Notes: generated by a model not told the origin, from the letters alone. Counted from the stretch's first letter, positions 9,089 to 18,541 are shown. The stretch: 64,000 nt of DNA from Tangfeifania diversioriginum (GCF_900141875.1 NZ_FQZE01000003.1:124001-188000); one strand, 5' to 3'. Translations and numbers: made by a program.

Positions 9089-9331
9089 TTAAATTTTTTC
9101 AATAAAACCTTTTTCCTGTGCTTCCTGAAGTGCGGCTTTTACACCTTTTTTATTAATTGTGCGGATTCCTGCAGCCGAAACTGTAAGTTCAATCCAACGA
9201 TTTTCTTCAGGATAGTAAAATTTCTTTTTAAACAGGTTAACATTAAATTTCCTTTTAACCCTGCGTTTCGAGTGGGAAACTGTGTTGCCCACCATTGCTC
9301 TTTTACCTGTTATCTGACAAACTCGTGACAT
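9089..9331 (-). CDS. rpmB: 50S ribosomal protein L28
   Basis: An 80-residue large-subunit protein with the canonical start [21 protein letters not shown] and the [16 protein letters not shown] basic segment. I place the start at the ATG complementary to 9329-9331. An in-frame start 33 bases upstream would add an 11-residue leader absent from the family. It is the first gene of the L28-L33-DUF4295 operon, so the promoter should lie in the 225-base gap before the DUF456 gene. Confidence 0.97.
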   Translation of the reverse strand: MSRVCQITGKRAMVGNTVSHSKRRVKRKFNVNLFKKKFYYPEENRWIELTVSAAGIRTINKKGVKAALQEAQEKGFIEKI

Positions 9332-9556
9332 TTTTATATAATTTCTTGATGTACAAACAAACACGTTATTTTAACGGCTTGCAAAGAAAGTACTTTTTTA
9401 ATAAATAATCAAGTTGTAGTGCAAGTTTTTCCACAAACATTTAACATTAAATTGTAAACATCATGCTTTTGACAGTATTTACGAAATGAAGAAGTATGCC
9501 AAAATGCACATCATTTCAAAACTCTCACTATTTTAGCGGCAAAAATAAAAATTTAA

Positions 9557-10039
9557 ATGGATTATCTGTTAATTGTTTTGGGCGCGCTGTTTATTATAGC
9601 CGGGATTTTAGGAGGCATTTTACCTGTTTTGCCCGGCCCGCCACTGAGTTACGTTGGATTACTGCTTCTTCATTTTACTGAAAAATACCAGTTCGAAACC
9701 CGCTTTTTAATTATCTGGCTTATTGTGGCTGCTGTAGTTACCGTAGCCGATTATTTTATTCCGGTTTGGGGAACCAAGCGGTACGGAGGCAGCAAACAGG
9801 GAATCTGGGGCAGCATCATCGGGCTCGTCATCGGGCTGTTCTTTTTTCCGCCCTTCGGAATTATTATTGGTCCGTTTCTTGGTGCCGTTGCCGGAGAACT
9901 TGTCGCGGGCAAAGATTCAGGTTCTGCCCTGAAATCCGGCTTTGGATCGTTCATGGGCTTCCTTTTGGGGACACTCATCAAACTGATTGCCTCCGGCCTG
10001 ATGGCGTGGCATTTTGGCAAAGAATTATTTTTTGGTTAA
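9557..10039 (+). CDS. DUF456 domain-containing membrane protein
   Basis: A 160-residue integral membrane protein of about four to five helices. The Gly-rich helix pairs typical of DUF456 are visible: GILGGILPVLPGPPLSYVGL near the start, then GIWGSIIGLVIGLFFFPPFG, GPFLGAVAGEL and GFGSFMGFLLGT. These Gly-zipper segments are related to small pore- or scaffold-forming proteins, but no function is established. It stands alone on the plus strand, tail to tail with the TPR protein that follows. Confidence 0.85.
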   Translation: MDYLLIVLGALFIIAGILGGILPVLPGPPLSYVGLLLLHFTEKYQFETRFLIIWLIVAAVVTVADYFIPVWGTKRYGGSKQGIWGSIIGLVIGLFFFPPFGIIIGPFLGAVAGELVAGKDSGSALKSGFGSFMGFLLGTLIKLIASGLMAWHFGKELFFG

Positions 10040-10052
10040 AAAGGAACATGAA

Positions 10053-10826
10053 TTATTCTTTACTGCCGTTCCAGTACTCACTGCACCTTTGCTCTTCTGC
10101 AATTCTTAAAATAGAAAATCCCAAATCTATTGCCCGTGTAAAATCATCGCAGGCTTTTTCTTTAAATCCCAGTTCCCAGTTGGCCAGACCGCGCAGAAAC
10201 CAGGCATTTTTATTTCCCGGTTCCAGTTCAATAGTTTTGTTGCAATCGGAAACAACTCCTTGCATGTCATTTGGGAAACGGGTTCCGGCCCGGTTAATCA
10301 AAGCCCGCGCATCATCAGGGTTTTGCTGAAGGTAAACATCCAAATCAGTTTTGGCTTCAGCAGATTTCCCCAGGGCCAAATAAATCCTTGCCCTTTTTAA
10401 AATCAATTCGGGTTGTTCTTTTTCCCAAATTTTTTGAGACAGTTCACCGAGCAACTCCTCAAAATTGGGTTTTGTCCAAAAGCCCATGGTCATTTTAATG
10501 CGGCCGTTGCACATATCATCAACCAAATCGAAGGAAAGATAATAATCATTATTTTCAAATTTATAAACACCCGGCTCCGGACACATCGCACCTTCTTTAT
10601 CGTTGAATGAGATGGTTTTTCCATTGATTTGATAATCTGTTACCACATCAGTGTTTTGGTCGATTCCAAAATCAACTTCAACTTTTCCATCATCCCGGAA
10701 CTCCAAAGCAACTGGTCCGGTTTGGGTCATCCTTACCCATTTGCCTTCAACAGGATTTGAACCGGCTTTTTCCTGCGCATTAAAAAAACCGCAAAAAAGA
10801 AATGCGAAAATTGTTAGTAGTTTCAT
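10053..10826 (-). CDS. Secreted TPR-containing protein of unknown function
   Basis: A 257-residue exported protein with signal peptide at 1-17. Residues 25-115 look like a small beta-rich domain (WVRMTQTGPVALEFRDDGKVEVDF), similar in style to lipocalin-like DUF domains of this phylum. Residues 130-250 form about three tetratricopeptide repeats, for example ILKRARIYLALGKSAEAKTD and NAWFLRGLANWELGFKEKA. It is probably a periplasmic or surface protein-interaction module. Its start lies 10 bases after the end of the ExbB-like gene, so the two are likely one transcript. Confidence 0.65.
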   Translation of the reverse strand: MKLLTIFAFLFCGFFNAQEKAGSNPVEGKWVRMTQTGPVALEFRDDGKVEVDFGIDQNTDVVTDYQINGKTISFNDKEGAMCPEPGVYKFENNDYYLSFDLVDDMCNGRIKMTMGFWTKPNFEELLGELSQKIWEKEQPELILKRARIYLALGKSAEAKTDLDVYLQQNPDDARALINRAGTRFPNDMQGVVSDCNKTIELEPGNKNAWFLRGLANWELGFKEKACDDFTRAIDLGFSILRIAEEQRCSEYWNGSKE

Positions 10827-10836
10827 TGTTTAAATT

Positions 10837-11208
10837 TTATTGATTTGAGTTGTTTTTCTTTTTCAGGGCAATGAGAAGAATTATTCCGGCACGGGCAACG
10901 ATGAACACAAAAATTCCGAAAAGCGGATCGACCAGCGACATTTTCAGTCCGCTGGCCAGTAGATGTGGTGTTAGTTCGCCGGCAGCCTCCACCTGGTCAA
11001 AAGCGTGAATTAATCCAAAAGTTCTCCCCAAAAATCCCCATGCCACTGCAAACCAACCAATGTGATTAATCAGGCTTACTGCCTTTTCGTGATTTGCTTT
11101 TTTTAGAAATGCCCAAATAAAGAGGCCAATGATTACAAGAAGCAGCATAAAAATGGGAACTGTAAAAACAAGACCTCCGTCGATAAATTTTCCAACTAAT
11201 CCATTCAT
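10837..11208 (-). CDS. Small MotA/TolQ/ExbB-like membrane protein
   Basis: A 123-residue protein with three membrane helices (about 12-35, 47-65 and 92-115). The segment around FGLIHAFDQVEAAGELTPHLLASGLKMSLVDPLFGIFVF resembles the conserved channel part of MotA/TolQ/ExbB proton channels (G-x-I-x-x-F, then P-x-x-L-A-x-G-x-x-x-A-L). It is shorter than ExbB and no ExbD partner is next to it. The assignment is therefore to the fold, not to a transport role. Confidence 0.55.
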   Translation of the reverse strand: MNGLVGKFIDGGLVFTVPIFMLLLVIIGLFIWAFLKKANHEKAVSLINHIGWFAVAWGFLGRTFGLIHAFDQVEAAGELTPHLLASGLKMSLVDPLFGIFVFIVARAGIILLIALKKKNNSNQ

Positions 11209-11403
11209 GAGATTTGATTTTTAAATTTGTACTGAATCAAAAATAGGGCAGATTCAGTTCCCATTATTTTTTATGAGACGGCTGAATGAATTTATCCGCT
11301 TTTCAACAAATATATAACGATGAGACGAAAAATGCTATCATTTTGAATAAGGTGTTTTAGTTTTAATTATCGGCTAACCTTTATTTTGAAACGCCAGTGA
11401 AAT

Positions 11404-11886
11404 ATTCCACGCAAAACCCGCAAAATATTTTGACGCAAACCCCGCTAAGTTTTTTTACAAATTATTGACTACACGGTGAATATTATTTTTTAACGTTTTT
11501 GAATTGAAATTTATTAGCAAGCCTAATTTTAAACCCGATAATTTCAGATATGTAAGTAGTTGTGCATAATGAACAGGGGCAACGGATTCTACAGCTTTTA
11601 CCTCAATTATTACTTTATTATTAACCAGAAGATCAATTCTATAACCAACTTCTTGTTTTACTTCCTTATATATAAAAGGCATTGGAACTTGTTGCCGAAC
11701 AGAAAATCCTAATTCTTTTAAATCATAAGTAAGAGCGTTTTCATACGCAGACTCCAGCAAACCTGGGCCAATGCTTTTATGTAGCTCAATTGCTGCACCT
11801 ATAATCTTGTATGATATATCGTTCTCGTTCATCAATTTTTATTTTGCGGATTTAGCGATTTTAATTTAGCGAGCTTTGCGTGGAAT
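11404..11886. repeat. Inverted repeats bracketing the GxxExxY gene (candidate mobile unit)
   Basis: ATTCCACGCAAA at 11404-11415 reappears inverted as TTTGCGTGGAAT at 11875-11886. Outside these perfect 12-mers the two flanks stay similar, with repeated GCAAA and CGCTAA words for about 45 bases. The unit of about 483 bp holds one gene only. No target-site duplication was evident by eye. Confidence 0.6.
11455..11835 (-). CDS. GxxExxY family protein (PDDEXK nuclease-like)
   Basis: A 126-residue protein of the GxxExxY family. The name-giving motif is GPGLLESAYENAL (about 23-35). A PDDEXK-type core follows: GYRIDLLVNNKVIIEVKAVES, with Asp, Glu and Lys in the right order. The C-terminus (HYAQLLTYLKLSGLKLGLLINFN) is equally typical. 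The fold is that of small nucleases, but no activity has been established for the family. The gene is alone on the minus strand inside a pair of inverted repeats, so it may be a mobile or mobilised gene. Confidence 0.88.
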   Translation of the reverse strand: MMNENDISYKIIGAAIELHKSIGPGLLESAYENALTYDLKELGFSVRQQVPMPFIYKEVKQEVGYRIDLLVNNKVIIEVKAVESVAPVHYAQLLTYLKLSGLKLGLLINFNSKTLKNNIHRVVNNL

Positions 11887-12001
11887 AAAGTTAATAAAAC
11901 TCTTAACAAGGAAAAGTCTTCATTTCGTAAAAACGTTTATTAAACACGTATTTCATCGATAAAAAAAGGCAGACAAGTGTATTTTCTGTAATATTGTTAC
12001 T

Positions 12002-13075
12002 ATGAATCGTATCAAAGAAATAAAACCGAAAATTGTTCTTTTCCATCTTTTATTTTGGACAGGAGTGTGGTTTTTCTACTTTTATTTTTTCAGCTACAAT
12101 TCAAACGATAATGTTTACATCACCTGGTTTTCGAGCTGTTTGCTGCCAGTTACAATGATGGTAACTTATTTTGTGGTTTATTTTCTGATTCCGCGTTACC
12201 TGCTGACCAAAAAGTACGGAAAGCTTGCGCTTTACAGTTTCTATACCTTTGTTTTTTCCGCCTACATCATTGTACTCGTCATTTACGGTTGCCTCATTTT
12301 TCTGCTTGGGTTTAATATTTCGATGATGCCACCCATGAGCAAGAATTTCCTTTTTATACTGCTTCTGGTTTATCTGGTTGCAGGCGTAGTGAGCTTTATT
12401 ACCATACTCAATCATAATTTTAAAACGGCCTCGGTGAACAAGGAATTGCAAAACAAAATACTGGCAACCCAGCTTCAGTTAAAGGAGCAGGAATTGCATT
12501 ACCTGAAGCGCCAGATTCATCCGCATTTTTTGTTTAACACGCTCAACACCATTTATGGTTTCGCTATCCGGCAATCGAAACAAACGCCTGAAATTATTTT
12601 GAAATTGTCGAATCTACTCGATTATATATTGTACCAGGTGAATAAACCAAAAGTGAGTCTGAAGGAAGAAGTGCTGCATATTAAGGAATACATTGAACTG
12701 GAAAAAATCCGGTTTCAGGATACACTGAAGGTTGAATTTTCGTCGGGTGAAATTGATGAAAAACTCCAGGTGGCACCCATGCTTTTAATTCCATTTGTGG
12801 AAAATGCATTTAAACACGGCACGCTGGAAGAAGGTTTTTTAACCATAAAAATCCAAATCTCAGTCTCGGATAATAACTTGTCATTTTCGATTGGAAATTC
12901 ATTTCGCCAGTCAGATGACAAATCACAAAATGGAGGAATCGGACTGGAAAATATCCGTAAAAGAATGGATTTGAATTACAGGAATAACTATGAACTGAAA
13001 ACTGAAAAAAAAGAGAACTGGTATTTGGTCAAACTGACAATTTTTGAAATTGAAGAACAGAATTTTAATATATAA
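12002..13075 (+). CDS. LytS-type sensor histidine kinase
   Basis: A 357-residue membrane kinase of the His_kinase (PF06580) family. Four helices (about 12-32, 44-64, 78-105 and 115-137) form the sensor. A linker coil leads to QIHPHFLFNTLN, whose second His (175) is the phosphorylation site. The C-terminal ATPase has LIPFVENAFKHG (N box) and GIGLENIRKRM (G box). It partners with the LytTR regulator 167 bases downstream. The signal is unknown. Close placement before the rhamnosidase block hints at a carbohydrate or envelope signal, but only by position. Confidence 0.92.
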   Translation: MNRIKEIKPKIVLFHLLFWTGVWFFYFYFFSYNSNDNVYITWFSSCLLPVTMMVTYFVVYFLIPRYLLTKKYGKLALYSFYTFVFSAYIIVLVIYGCLIFLLGFNISMMPPMSKNFLFILLLVYLVAGVVSFITILNHNFKTASVNKELQNKILATQLQLKEQELHYLKRQIHPHFLFNTLNTIYGFAIRQSKQTPEIILKLSNLLDYILYQVNKPKVSLKEEVLHIKEYIELEKIRFQDTLKVEFSSGEIDEKLQVAPMLLIPFVENAFKHGTLEEGFLTIKIQISVSDNNLSFSIGNSFRQSDDKSQNGGIGLENIRKRMDLNYRNNYELKTEKKENWYLVKLTIFEIEEQNFNI

Positions 13076-13080
13076 TTTTC

Positions 13081-13142
13081 TGACCCCACCTAACCTCCCC
13101 AAAGGGGAGGAACTGTCCCCCTCCGGGGGATTTAGGGGGTCA
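13081..13142. repeat. 62-bp nested palindromic repeat element
   Basis: The ends TGACCCC and GGGGTCA pair with each other, extended by CCTAA/TTTAGG. Inside are two further hairpins, CCTCCCC-AAA-GGGGAGG and TCCCCC-TCC-GGGGGA. The result is a three-armed foldable element followed by an A-run. It sits between the kinase and its regulator. Elements of this look are dispersed in many Bacteroidota genomes. Here it may also act as a partial terminator. Confidence 0.75.
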
Positions 13143-13242
13143 AAAAAAACTTTAAAAAGGCAATAAATTACTTTTGGTAACTCAAATGAAGATTAAGGAA
13201 TGATAACGTTCAATAATGTTACTATTAGCTAATTAAAACTGA

Positions 13243-13959
13243 ATGATGCAGAAAAAAATTCAAAGTCTGATAGTTGACGATGAGCGGGTGGCACGTGAAA
13301 TTCTCGAAAGCCACCTCTCGAAAATTGAAGCCGTAGAAATTGCCGGCAGTTGCAAAAATGCGGTGGAAGCATTTAATATTTTGAGCAGACAGAAAATCGA
13401 TCTTATTTTTTTGGACATCAACATGCCGGAGATTTCAGGATTGTCGCTGGCAAAGTCGATAAACCGGGATGTTAAAATTATTTTCACCACTGCCTATCGC
13501 GAATATGCCGTGGACGGATTCGACCTTCAAGCGGTCGATTATTTGCTGAAACCGATTTCTTTTGAACGATTGTTGCAGGCCATCAATAAATACCTGGATG
13601 AAAATACCCCGCTCCAAATCTCTGAATCAAACGAACTGGTACCCGAAAAAAGTGATTCCTTTTTTGTGCGTGCCGACCGGAAAATGATAAAAATTTGCCA
13701 CTCCGAAATACTTTTCATCGAAAGCCTGTCCGATTATATTAAAATTCACTTAACCGATAAAACCGTTGTCACACGCGAAACCATTACAAGCATTGAGGCA
13801 AAACTTCCAAAGAATGAATTCATCCGTACCCACCGCTCTTTTATTGTTTCCATCGATAAAATCGATTCATTTACCTGCGAATTGATGGAAATCGGAAAAA
13901 AGCAAATTCCAATTAGCCGGAGTTACAAAAAGGAAGTACTTGAAACGCTTGAAAAATAA
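13243..13959 (+). CDS. LytTR-family response regulator
   Basis: A 238-residue transcription factor. The receiver domain (about 5-120) has the acidic pair Asp12-Asp13, the phospho-acceptor Asp58 in LIFLDINMPEISG, a Thr-Ala pair in FTTAYREYA, and Lys103 in DYLLKP. The LytTR DNA-binding domain (about 140-235) shows FFVRADRKMIKICHSEILFIESLSDYIKI and FIRTHRSFIVS. It is the cognate partner of the LytS-type kinase upstream. Target genes are not evident, and the operator would be a pair of short direct repeats that I could not assign. Confidence 0.93.
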   Translation: MMQKKIQSLIVDDERVAREILESHLSKIEAVEIAGSCKNAVEAFNILSRQKIDLIFLDINMPEISGLSLAKSINRDVKIIFTTAYREYAVDGFDLQAVDYLLKPISFERLLQAINKYLDENTPLQISESNELVPEKSDSFFVRADRKMIKICHSEILFIESLSDYIKIHLTDKTVVTRETITSIEAKLPKNEFIRTHRSFIVSIDKIDSFTCELMEIGKKQIPISRSYKKEVLETLEK

Positions 13960-14039
13960 CAGAACTAATCCTCTCATTCCCGATTTGTGTAAAGAGACGC
14001 AATTGTTCATTTTTTTTCAAATAGCTAAGACTGTAATTG

Positions 14040-15728
14040 TTACATCGCACTTTTCCCCGTAAAATTCAGTGTAATTTTATTCTGTTCAGGCATTAAACGA
14101 AATATTTTCTCGTTTTCAGGTACAGTAAAATAACCGGATGAAGCTTCCACATTGTAATTTACCCCACGAAACTGCATATCCGCTTTTCCAGGCTGAATCA
14201 GAATAAACGGAAGCTCTGCATTTTCGATGGTATTTAACTCCAGAAACCAATCCAGGTTTTCACTGCTTTCCAAAGTAATTTCCATAGTATTTTCATCCAG
14301 AAGAATATGGAAAATTCCTTGTCTGTCATTCAATTCCCAAAAAACTTTTAGTGTTCCGTTTTCCGGTTCAGTGGTTGTAAGCTTCTCCCCGTTCAATACA
14401 ACTTCCTGCCCGTTTTTGGTTGCTTTAAAATAAAGCCCTCCTGTTTTTTCTGCAGAACTCCAGAAATAACCATCAACAAACGGAAGTGTAAAATAAAGGC
14501 ACTGGTTGGAAGTTCCTTTTTCGGTTAAATAGGAAGATGCCATGTTTTCGTCAAACAGATGAATATCGCGGAACCAAAGAACGCCGTTGTCGGAAAGCAG
14601 ATTGGCACGGTAAAACCGGCTGTTAAACCAAACGGTTTTTTTATGGCTCGCCGGCAAATCGTTCAAAACAGTCACCGAAGTGGCCGGCGTGGTTTTGTAA
14701 TTTTCAGAAAACCATTTTCCCGATTGGGCCAGTGTTTCCACTTGTATTTTATTTTCATCGCGCAATTTTGCAATTAACGGAAGTTGAATTTCAAATCCTT
14801 TTTGCATGGCCTCCCATGTAAACGAATTTTCCTGCCCGGCCTGCACGTAAGCAAATTCAAGACTTTCACCTTCAACAAAATGGTTAAAATACCCGTTTAC
14901 CCAGGTTGAGTCGCCTCCTCCTTTTTTATACACCGGTTCAAGCGAAACCACCCCCTGCCGGTTGGTTCCCAAACCGTTATCATACTGATGGATCGGGTCG
15001 CTGCCAAGCATCCTGAAAATGGGAACAGGAATTTGATTTTCGCTGTTTTGGGCGGGCATGTATGCATTTTTTTTGCTTGCATAATAGGCCTGGTTCCAGT
15101 AGCCGCCCCACAAGCTGTAACCATCGGTGCCCACCTGGTCTTTGCAATTACAGGAGGCCACAATCCCGTATTTTTCATACATGTAATTCAATGAATGCGC
15201 ATCGATAAACCAACAGCCCACCGATTTTGGATAATATCCGAAAATTGCTTTAAAATCGGTCATATAAACATCCACCAACTTTTCACGTTCTTCAGGGGTA
15301 TATCCGGTGGCAAAACCCACATCGGCATGCCAGTCCCACGGGTAGCGGCCACGCCACTCAAGCCCGGCATTTTCAACCAGTGGCTGCGGAATTTCAAACC
15401 AGCCCCCGATTTCAAAAACACTGTCGGGTAAACTTTTCAGCAGATTTTGATAGCGTGAATCCATCAATGCATCATATTGCAAAAGAAATGTTCCCCCCAA
15501 ATCATATTGCTTCATCATTTCAATTTGTTTTACAACTGTTTGATAAAGCACATCCTCAGTAATATCTTTACTCCGCGGTTCCAATAGCCGAATAAAATTA
15601 ATGATGTTCACAATCTTTGGTTCTTCATTTTCCTGCGCCGGTTTTGCTTCCTTTTGTTTTGGTGCCGAACATGAAAAAAGAAAAAAGAATGGTAAAAGAA
15701 AGCTTATAAAAGTTGGTACTGATTTCAT
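14040..15728 (-). CDS. DUF3863/DUF3864-like secreted lipoprotein, putative glycan-active
   Basis: A 562-residue exported lipoprotein (signal 1-20, lipobox LFSC, Cys20). The middle part resembles the Bacteroidota DUF3863/DUF3864 pair: NIINFIRLLEPR near the start of the mature protein, WHADVGFATGYTPEER, and a GCWFIDAHSLNYMYEKYG segment recalling polysaccharide-deacetylase or barrel-type glycosidase cores. The C-terminal 130 residues look like a beta-sandwich. Biochemical activity is unknown. It follows the first rhamnosidase by 54 bases on the same strand, so a role in the same glycan pathway is likely. Confidence 0.65.
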   Translation of the reverse strand: MKSVPTFISFLLPFFFLFSCSAPKQKEAKPAQENEEPKIVNIINFIRLLEPRSKDITEDVLYQTVVKQIEMMKQYDLGGTFLLQYDALMDSRYQNLLKSLPDSVFEIGGWFEIPQPLVENAGLEWRGRYPWDWHADVGFATGYTPEEREKLVDVYMTDFKAIFGYYPKSVGCWFIDAHSLNYMYEKYGIVASCNCKDQVGTDGYSLWGGYWNQAYYASKKNAYMPAQNSENQIPVPIFRMLGSDPIHQYDNGLGTNRQGVVSLEPVYKKGGGDSTWVNGYFNHFVEGESLEFAYVQAGQENSFTWEAMQKGFEIQLPLIAKLRDENKIQVETLAQSGKWFSENYKTTPATSVTVLNDLPASHKKTVWFNSRFYRANLLSDNGVLWFRDIHLFDENMASSYLTEKGTSNQCLYFTLPFVDGYFWSSAEKTGGLYFKATKNGQEVVLNGEKLTTTEPENGTLKVFWELNDRQGIFHILLDENTMEITLESSENLDWFLELNTIENAELPFILIQPGKADMQFRGVNYNVEASSGYFTVPENEKIFRLMPEQNKITLNFTGKSAM

Positions 15729-15782
15729 TGTTGTTTTGATAAAAATTTGCGTTCAATTGATTTTTCAAGAATTCAGGCTCCG

Positions 15783-18479
15783 TTACTGTTTTATCTGAAA
15801 AGAATAGGAACCCGATGCCAGTTGAAGAATGATCTGTTTTCCGTCATTCTGGATTACTTCGATATTTTGATTTTCAGAAAGTTTCTGATTGTTTTCCCGT
15901 AAATCATTCGTTTTCAAAGTCAAAGTAGCCGTGCTGTTGGCCGGAATTTCAACATTGTACTCCACTCCTCTTCGTTGTTTTTCCCACGAAGAAACAATCT
16001 CCCCGTACGGACTTTTATGTTTGGCTTCAAATTGTTCGAGGTCCGGCACAAAATTGGGTTTCAGAATGATATTTTTAAAACCCGGCTGCTCTTCATCGGG
16101 AAAAATTCCACCCAGCGCCTTGTAGTACCAGGCATTTATTTCGCCAAACATAATGTGGTTCATCGAAATATCGCTTTCGGCATCCAGCGGCCAGTTTTCG
16201 AAGAAGGTGGTTGCGCCGTTCACAATCCACCAGCCCCAGGAGGGAAACGTTTCCTGCGCGGCCACTTCGTACGCCAGTTCGTGGTAGCCGTTTTCGCTTA
16301 GAGCATTTAAAATGGTTTTGGTTCCCAGCAGTCCCACGTCAATGTGTTTGTCGTCTTCAATGACTCGTTCTGCCAGGTTTTTAGCCACTTTTCCCCGCAA
16401 CTCATCAGGTACAAGCCCCCAGTGCAACGCCACGCTCAGCTCGGTTTGCAGGCCGCTGCCATACATTCCGGCTTCCCGGTTGAGAAACTTTTCATTGACC
16501 GCCGTTTTTATTTTATTGGCCAGTGTAGCATATTTAGCAGCATCCGCGGGTTTTCCGAGCAATTTTGCGGCCTTCGAGAGAATAGTGGCATCCACAAAAT
16601 AGTAGGCAGAAGAAGTAAGTTCTTTGGGCGAAACCGATTTCACCGGCACCCAATCGCCCAAACCCCAGTCGGTTATTCCCGATGGATAATTTTCGTCGAT
16701 GTAATCCACGTACCGTTTGATGTTGTCGTAATTCTGCTCCAAAATTCGGGTATCGCCATAAAACAGGTAAATGTTCCAGGGAATGATGGCAATGGTACTG
16801 GTCCAGTCGGGACCATTAGCCCAGTGGTAGCCCCAGCCATCGGTGGGGATAATTGCAGGAAGCACGCCGTTGGGTTGTTGCTCGTCGCGGTGGTCATCTA
16901 ACCATTTTTCATACACCGTAATTCCATCGTAATTGTACAAACCGGTTTCAATGGCAATGTGCGCATCGCCGGTCCAGCCGTTTTTCTCCCGCTGCGGACA
17001 ATCAGTTGGATAACCAAACAAATTGGAGAGATAAGACGCATTGGCCGCTTCCCATATTTTATTCAGCGTGTTGTTCGACGAATGGATTTTCCCCACCGGC
17101 GGCACATCACTGTGCATAAAATATGCGGTCAGGTTTTCTTTTGTCAGTTCCAGCGGTTGGTCGGCTGTGACTTCCACATACTGAAAACCTTTGTAATTAA
17201 ACCGCGGCATAAATTCGTCCTCTCCTTTTCCACTGAGAATAAAAATATCAGTTTGAAACGGGTCGGAATCGTCGATGGGTCGGTAGTGTACATCGATGTT
17301 CGACATGTCGGCACGACCAGCAGAATCAAGGCGTTCCACGTGTTTCAGGCGAATAGTGGTTCCCTCTGGTCCCGAAACTTTCATTCGGGTTACACCGGCC
17401 ATGTTCCGGCCAAAATCGAACAACCATTTGTTTTCACCCTGCTTTTTCATCTCCACTGCCGGAATTTCGGTTACATTGCGGACTGGGTGCAGTACCTGCG
17501 CTGTAATGTTTTTCGACGGAGCGCCGGTATTTGTGGCGTTTCGCCAACCTTCGGCCTCAAAACCGGGTAAATCCCAGCCGAGTTGTTCGAGCCGGGCATC
17601 ATAATGTTCAGCGGTGTAAATACTGTTAAAAATTAACGGACTGAGGGCTGTTTGCCAATCCTGACCGGTACTGATGGTTTCCACCGAACCATCGGAATAG
17701 GTAATGCGCAAATCCATACAAAATTTGGGGCGGGCGCGCCACGGTGCTTTATCGAAAAACCACACAGCAGTTGACTGATGGTTGTACCAGCCGTTGCCCA
17801 GCAATACACCAACGGCATTTTCGCCCTGCTGCAAGTTTTCGGTAACATCGTAAGTAACGTAAAGATTACGGCGGTCGAAACGGGTATAAGTCGGGTCGAG
17901 CCGGTGGTCGCCAATACGTTGTCCGTTTATGGAAAGTTCGTACAAACCGGCCACTGCAATGTATGCCCGTGCTGATTCAATTTTTTTGTTCGTGCTGAAT
18001 TCTTTCCGGAAATACGGCGCCGGTTTCACATTGTAGTCGTGCGTATCGGTAATCCATTTCCCTTTCCAATTGGTCTGTTCTATCATGCCGGTTTCAAAAA
18101 AAGCAACCGGCGACCAGTCGGTCCAACTGCCGGTTTCGTCCTGTACCCGGACACTCCAGAAATAGCGGGCAAACGGTTGCAATTTCGGTCCGTTGTAAAC
18201 CGCAGGAATAACTGAAGAATGGACAGTTCCTGATTCCCAGACATTGCCATCTCCTGATGCAACTTCGGCTTCTTCAGTTCCCACAACCAACTGAAAAGCC
18301 TCCTGCAAATAACCCGGTTGTTCCGACTGAACCTGCCAGATAAACCGCGGGTGGGTTTCATCGATACCGATGGGGTTTTGGAGGTGTTCACATTTAAGGT
18401 TTGTTACTTGGATTTGTGCTGAACTCTGAAAATTTAATAGTCCCAGCAAAAATAAAATGGGCAGAAATAGTTTGTTCAT
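15783..18479 (-). CDS. Alpha-L-rhamnosidase (GH78), copy 1
   Basis: An 898-residue exported enzyme (signal peptide about 1-21) that hydrolyses terminal alpha-L-rhamnose. An N-terminal beta domain starts LKCEHLQNPIGIDETHPRFIWQ. The Bac_rhamnosid_N and concanavalin-like domains follow, then the (alpha/alpha)6 catalytic barrel with DCPQREKNGWTGDA (about 490-505), which supplies the acid Glu and conserved Asp. GDWVP, SWGWWIVNGATTFFENW and a C-terminal beta domain complete the usual GH78 order. It heads a likely operon with the DUF3863-like gene. A pair of 19-bp direct repeats lies just upstream. Confidence 0.94.
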   Translation of the reverse strand: MNKLFLPILFLLGLLNFQSSAQIQVTNLKCEHLQNPIGIDETHPRFIWQVQSEQPGYLQEAFQLVVGTEEAEVASGDGNVWESGTVHSSVIPAVYNGPKLQPFARYFWSVRVQDETGSWTDWSPVAFFETGMIEQTNWKGKWITDTHDYNVKPAPYFRKEFSTNKKIESARAYIAVAGLYELSINGQRIGDHRLDPTYTRFDRRNLYVTYDVTENLQQGENAVGVLLGNGWYNHQSTAVWFFDKAPWRARPKFCMDLRITYSDGSVETISTGQDWQTALSPLIFNSIYTAEHYDARLEQLGWDLPGFEAEGWRNATNTGAPSKNITAQVLHPVRNVTEIPAVEMKKQGENKWLFDFGRNMAGVTRMKVSGPEGTTIRLKHVERLDSAGRADMSNIDVHYRPIDDSDPFQTDIFILSGKGEDEFMPRFNYKGFQYVEVTADQPLELTKENLTAYFMHSDVPPVGKIHSSNNTLNKIWEAANASYLSNLFGYPTDCPQREKNGWTGDAHIAIETGLYNYDGITVYEKWLDDHRDEQQPNGVLPAIIPTDGWGYHWANGPDWTSTIAIIPWNIYLFYGDTRILEQNYDNIKRYVDYIDENYPSGITDWGLGDWVPVKSVSPKELTSSAYYFVDATILSKAAKLLGKPADAAKYATLANKIKTAVNEKFLNREAGMYGSGLQTELSVALHWGLVPDELRGKVAKNLAERVIEDDKHIDVGLLGTKTILNALSENGYHELAYEVAAQETFPSWGWWIVNGATTFFENWPLDAESDISMNHIMFGEINAWYYKALGGIFPDEEQPGFKNIILKPNFVPDLEQFEAKHKSPYGEIVSSWEKQRRGVEYNVEIPANSTATLTLKTNDLRENNQKLSENQNIEVIQNDGKQIILQLASGSYSFQIKQ

Positions 18480-18489
18480 AACATGATTT

Positions 18490-18541
18490 TAAAAAAGTCA
18501 GGGCGAATTTACAGCAAAAACATAAAAAAGTCAGGGCGAAT
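18490..18541. promoter_or_regulatory. Pair of 19-bp direct repeats between rhamnosidase 1 and the ATPase gene
   Basis: The word TAAAAAAGTCAGGGCGAAT occurs exactly at 18490-18508 and again at 18523-18541, 33 bases apart, which is about three helical turns. It lies 10 bases upstream of the rhamnosidase start on the minus strand and about 120 before the ATPase start on the plus strand. Same-face tandem sites suit a dimeric activator such as an AraC-type regulator. That role is inference. Confidence 0.5.
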
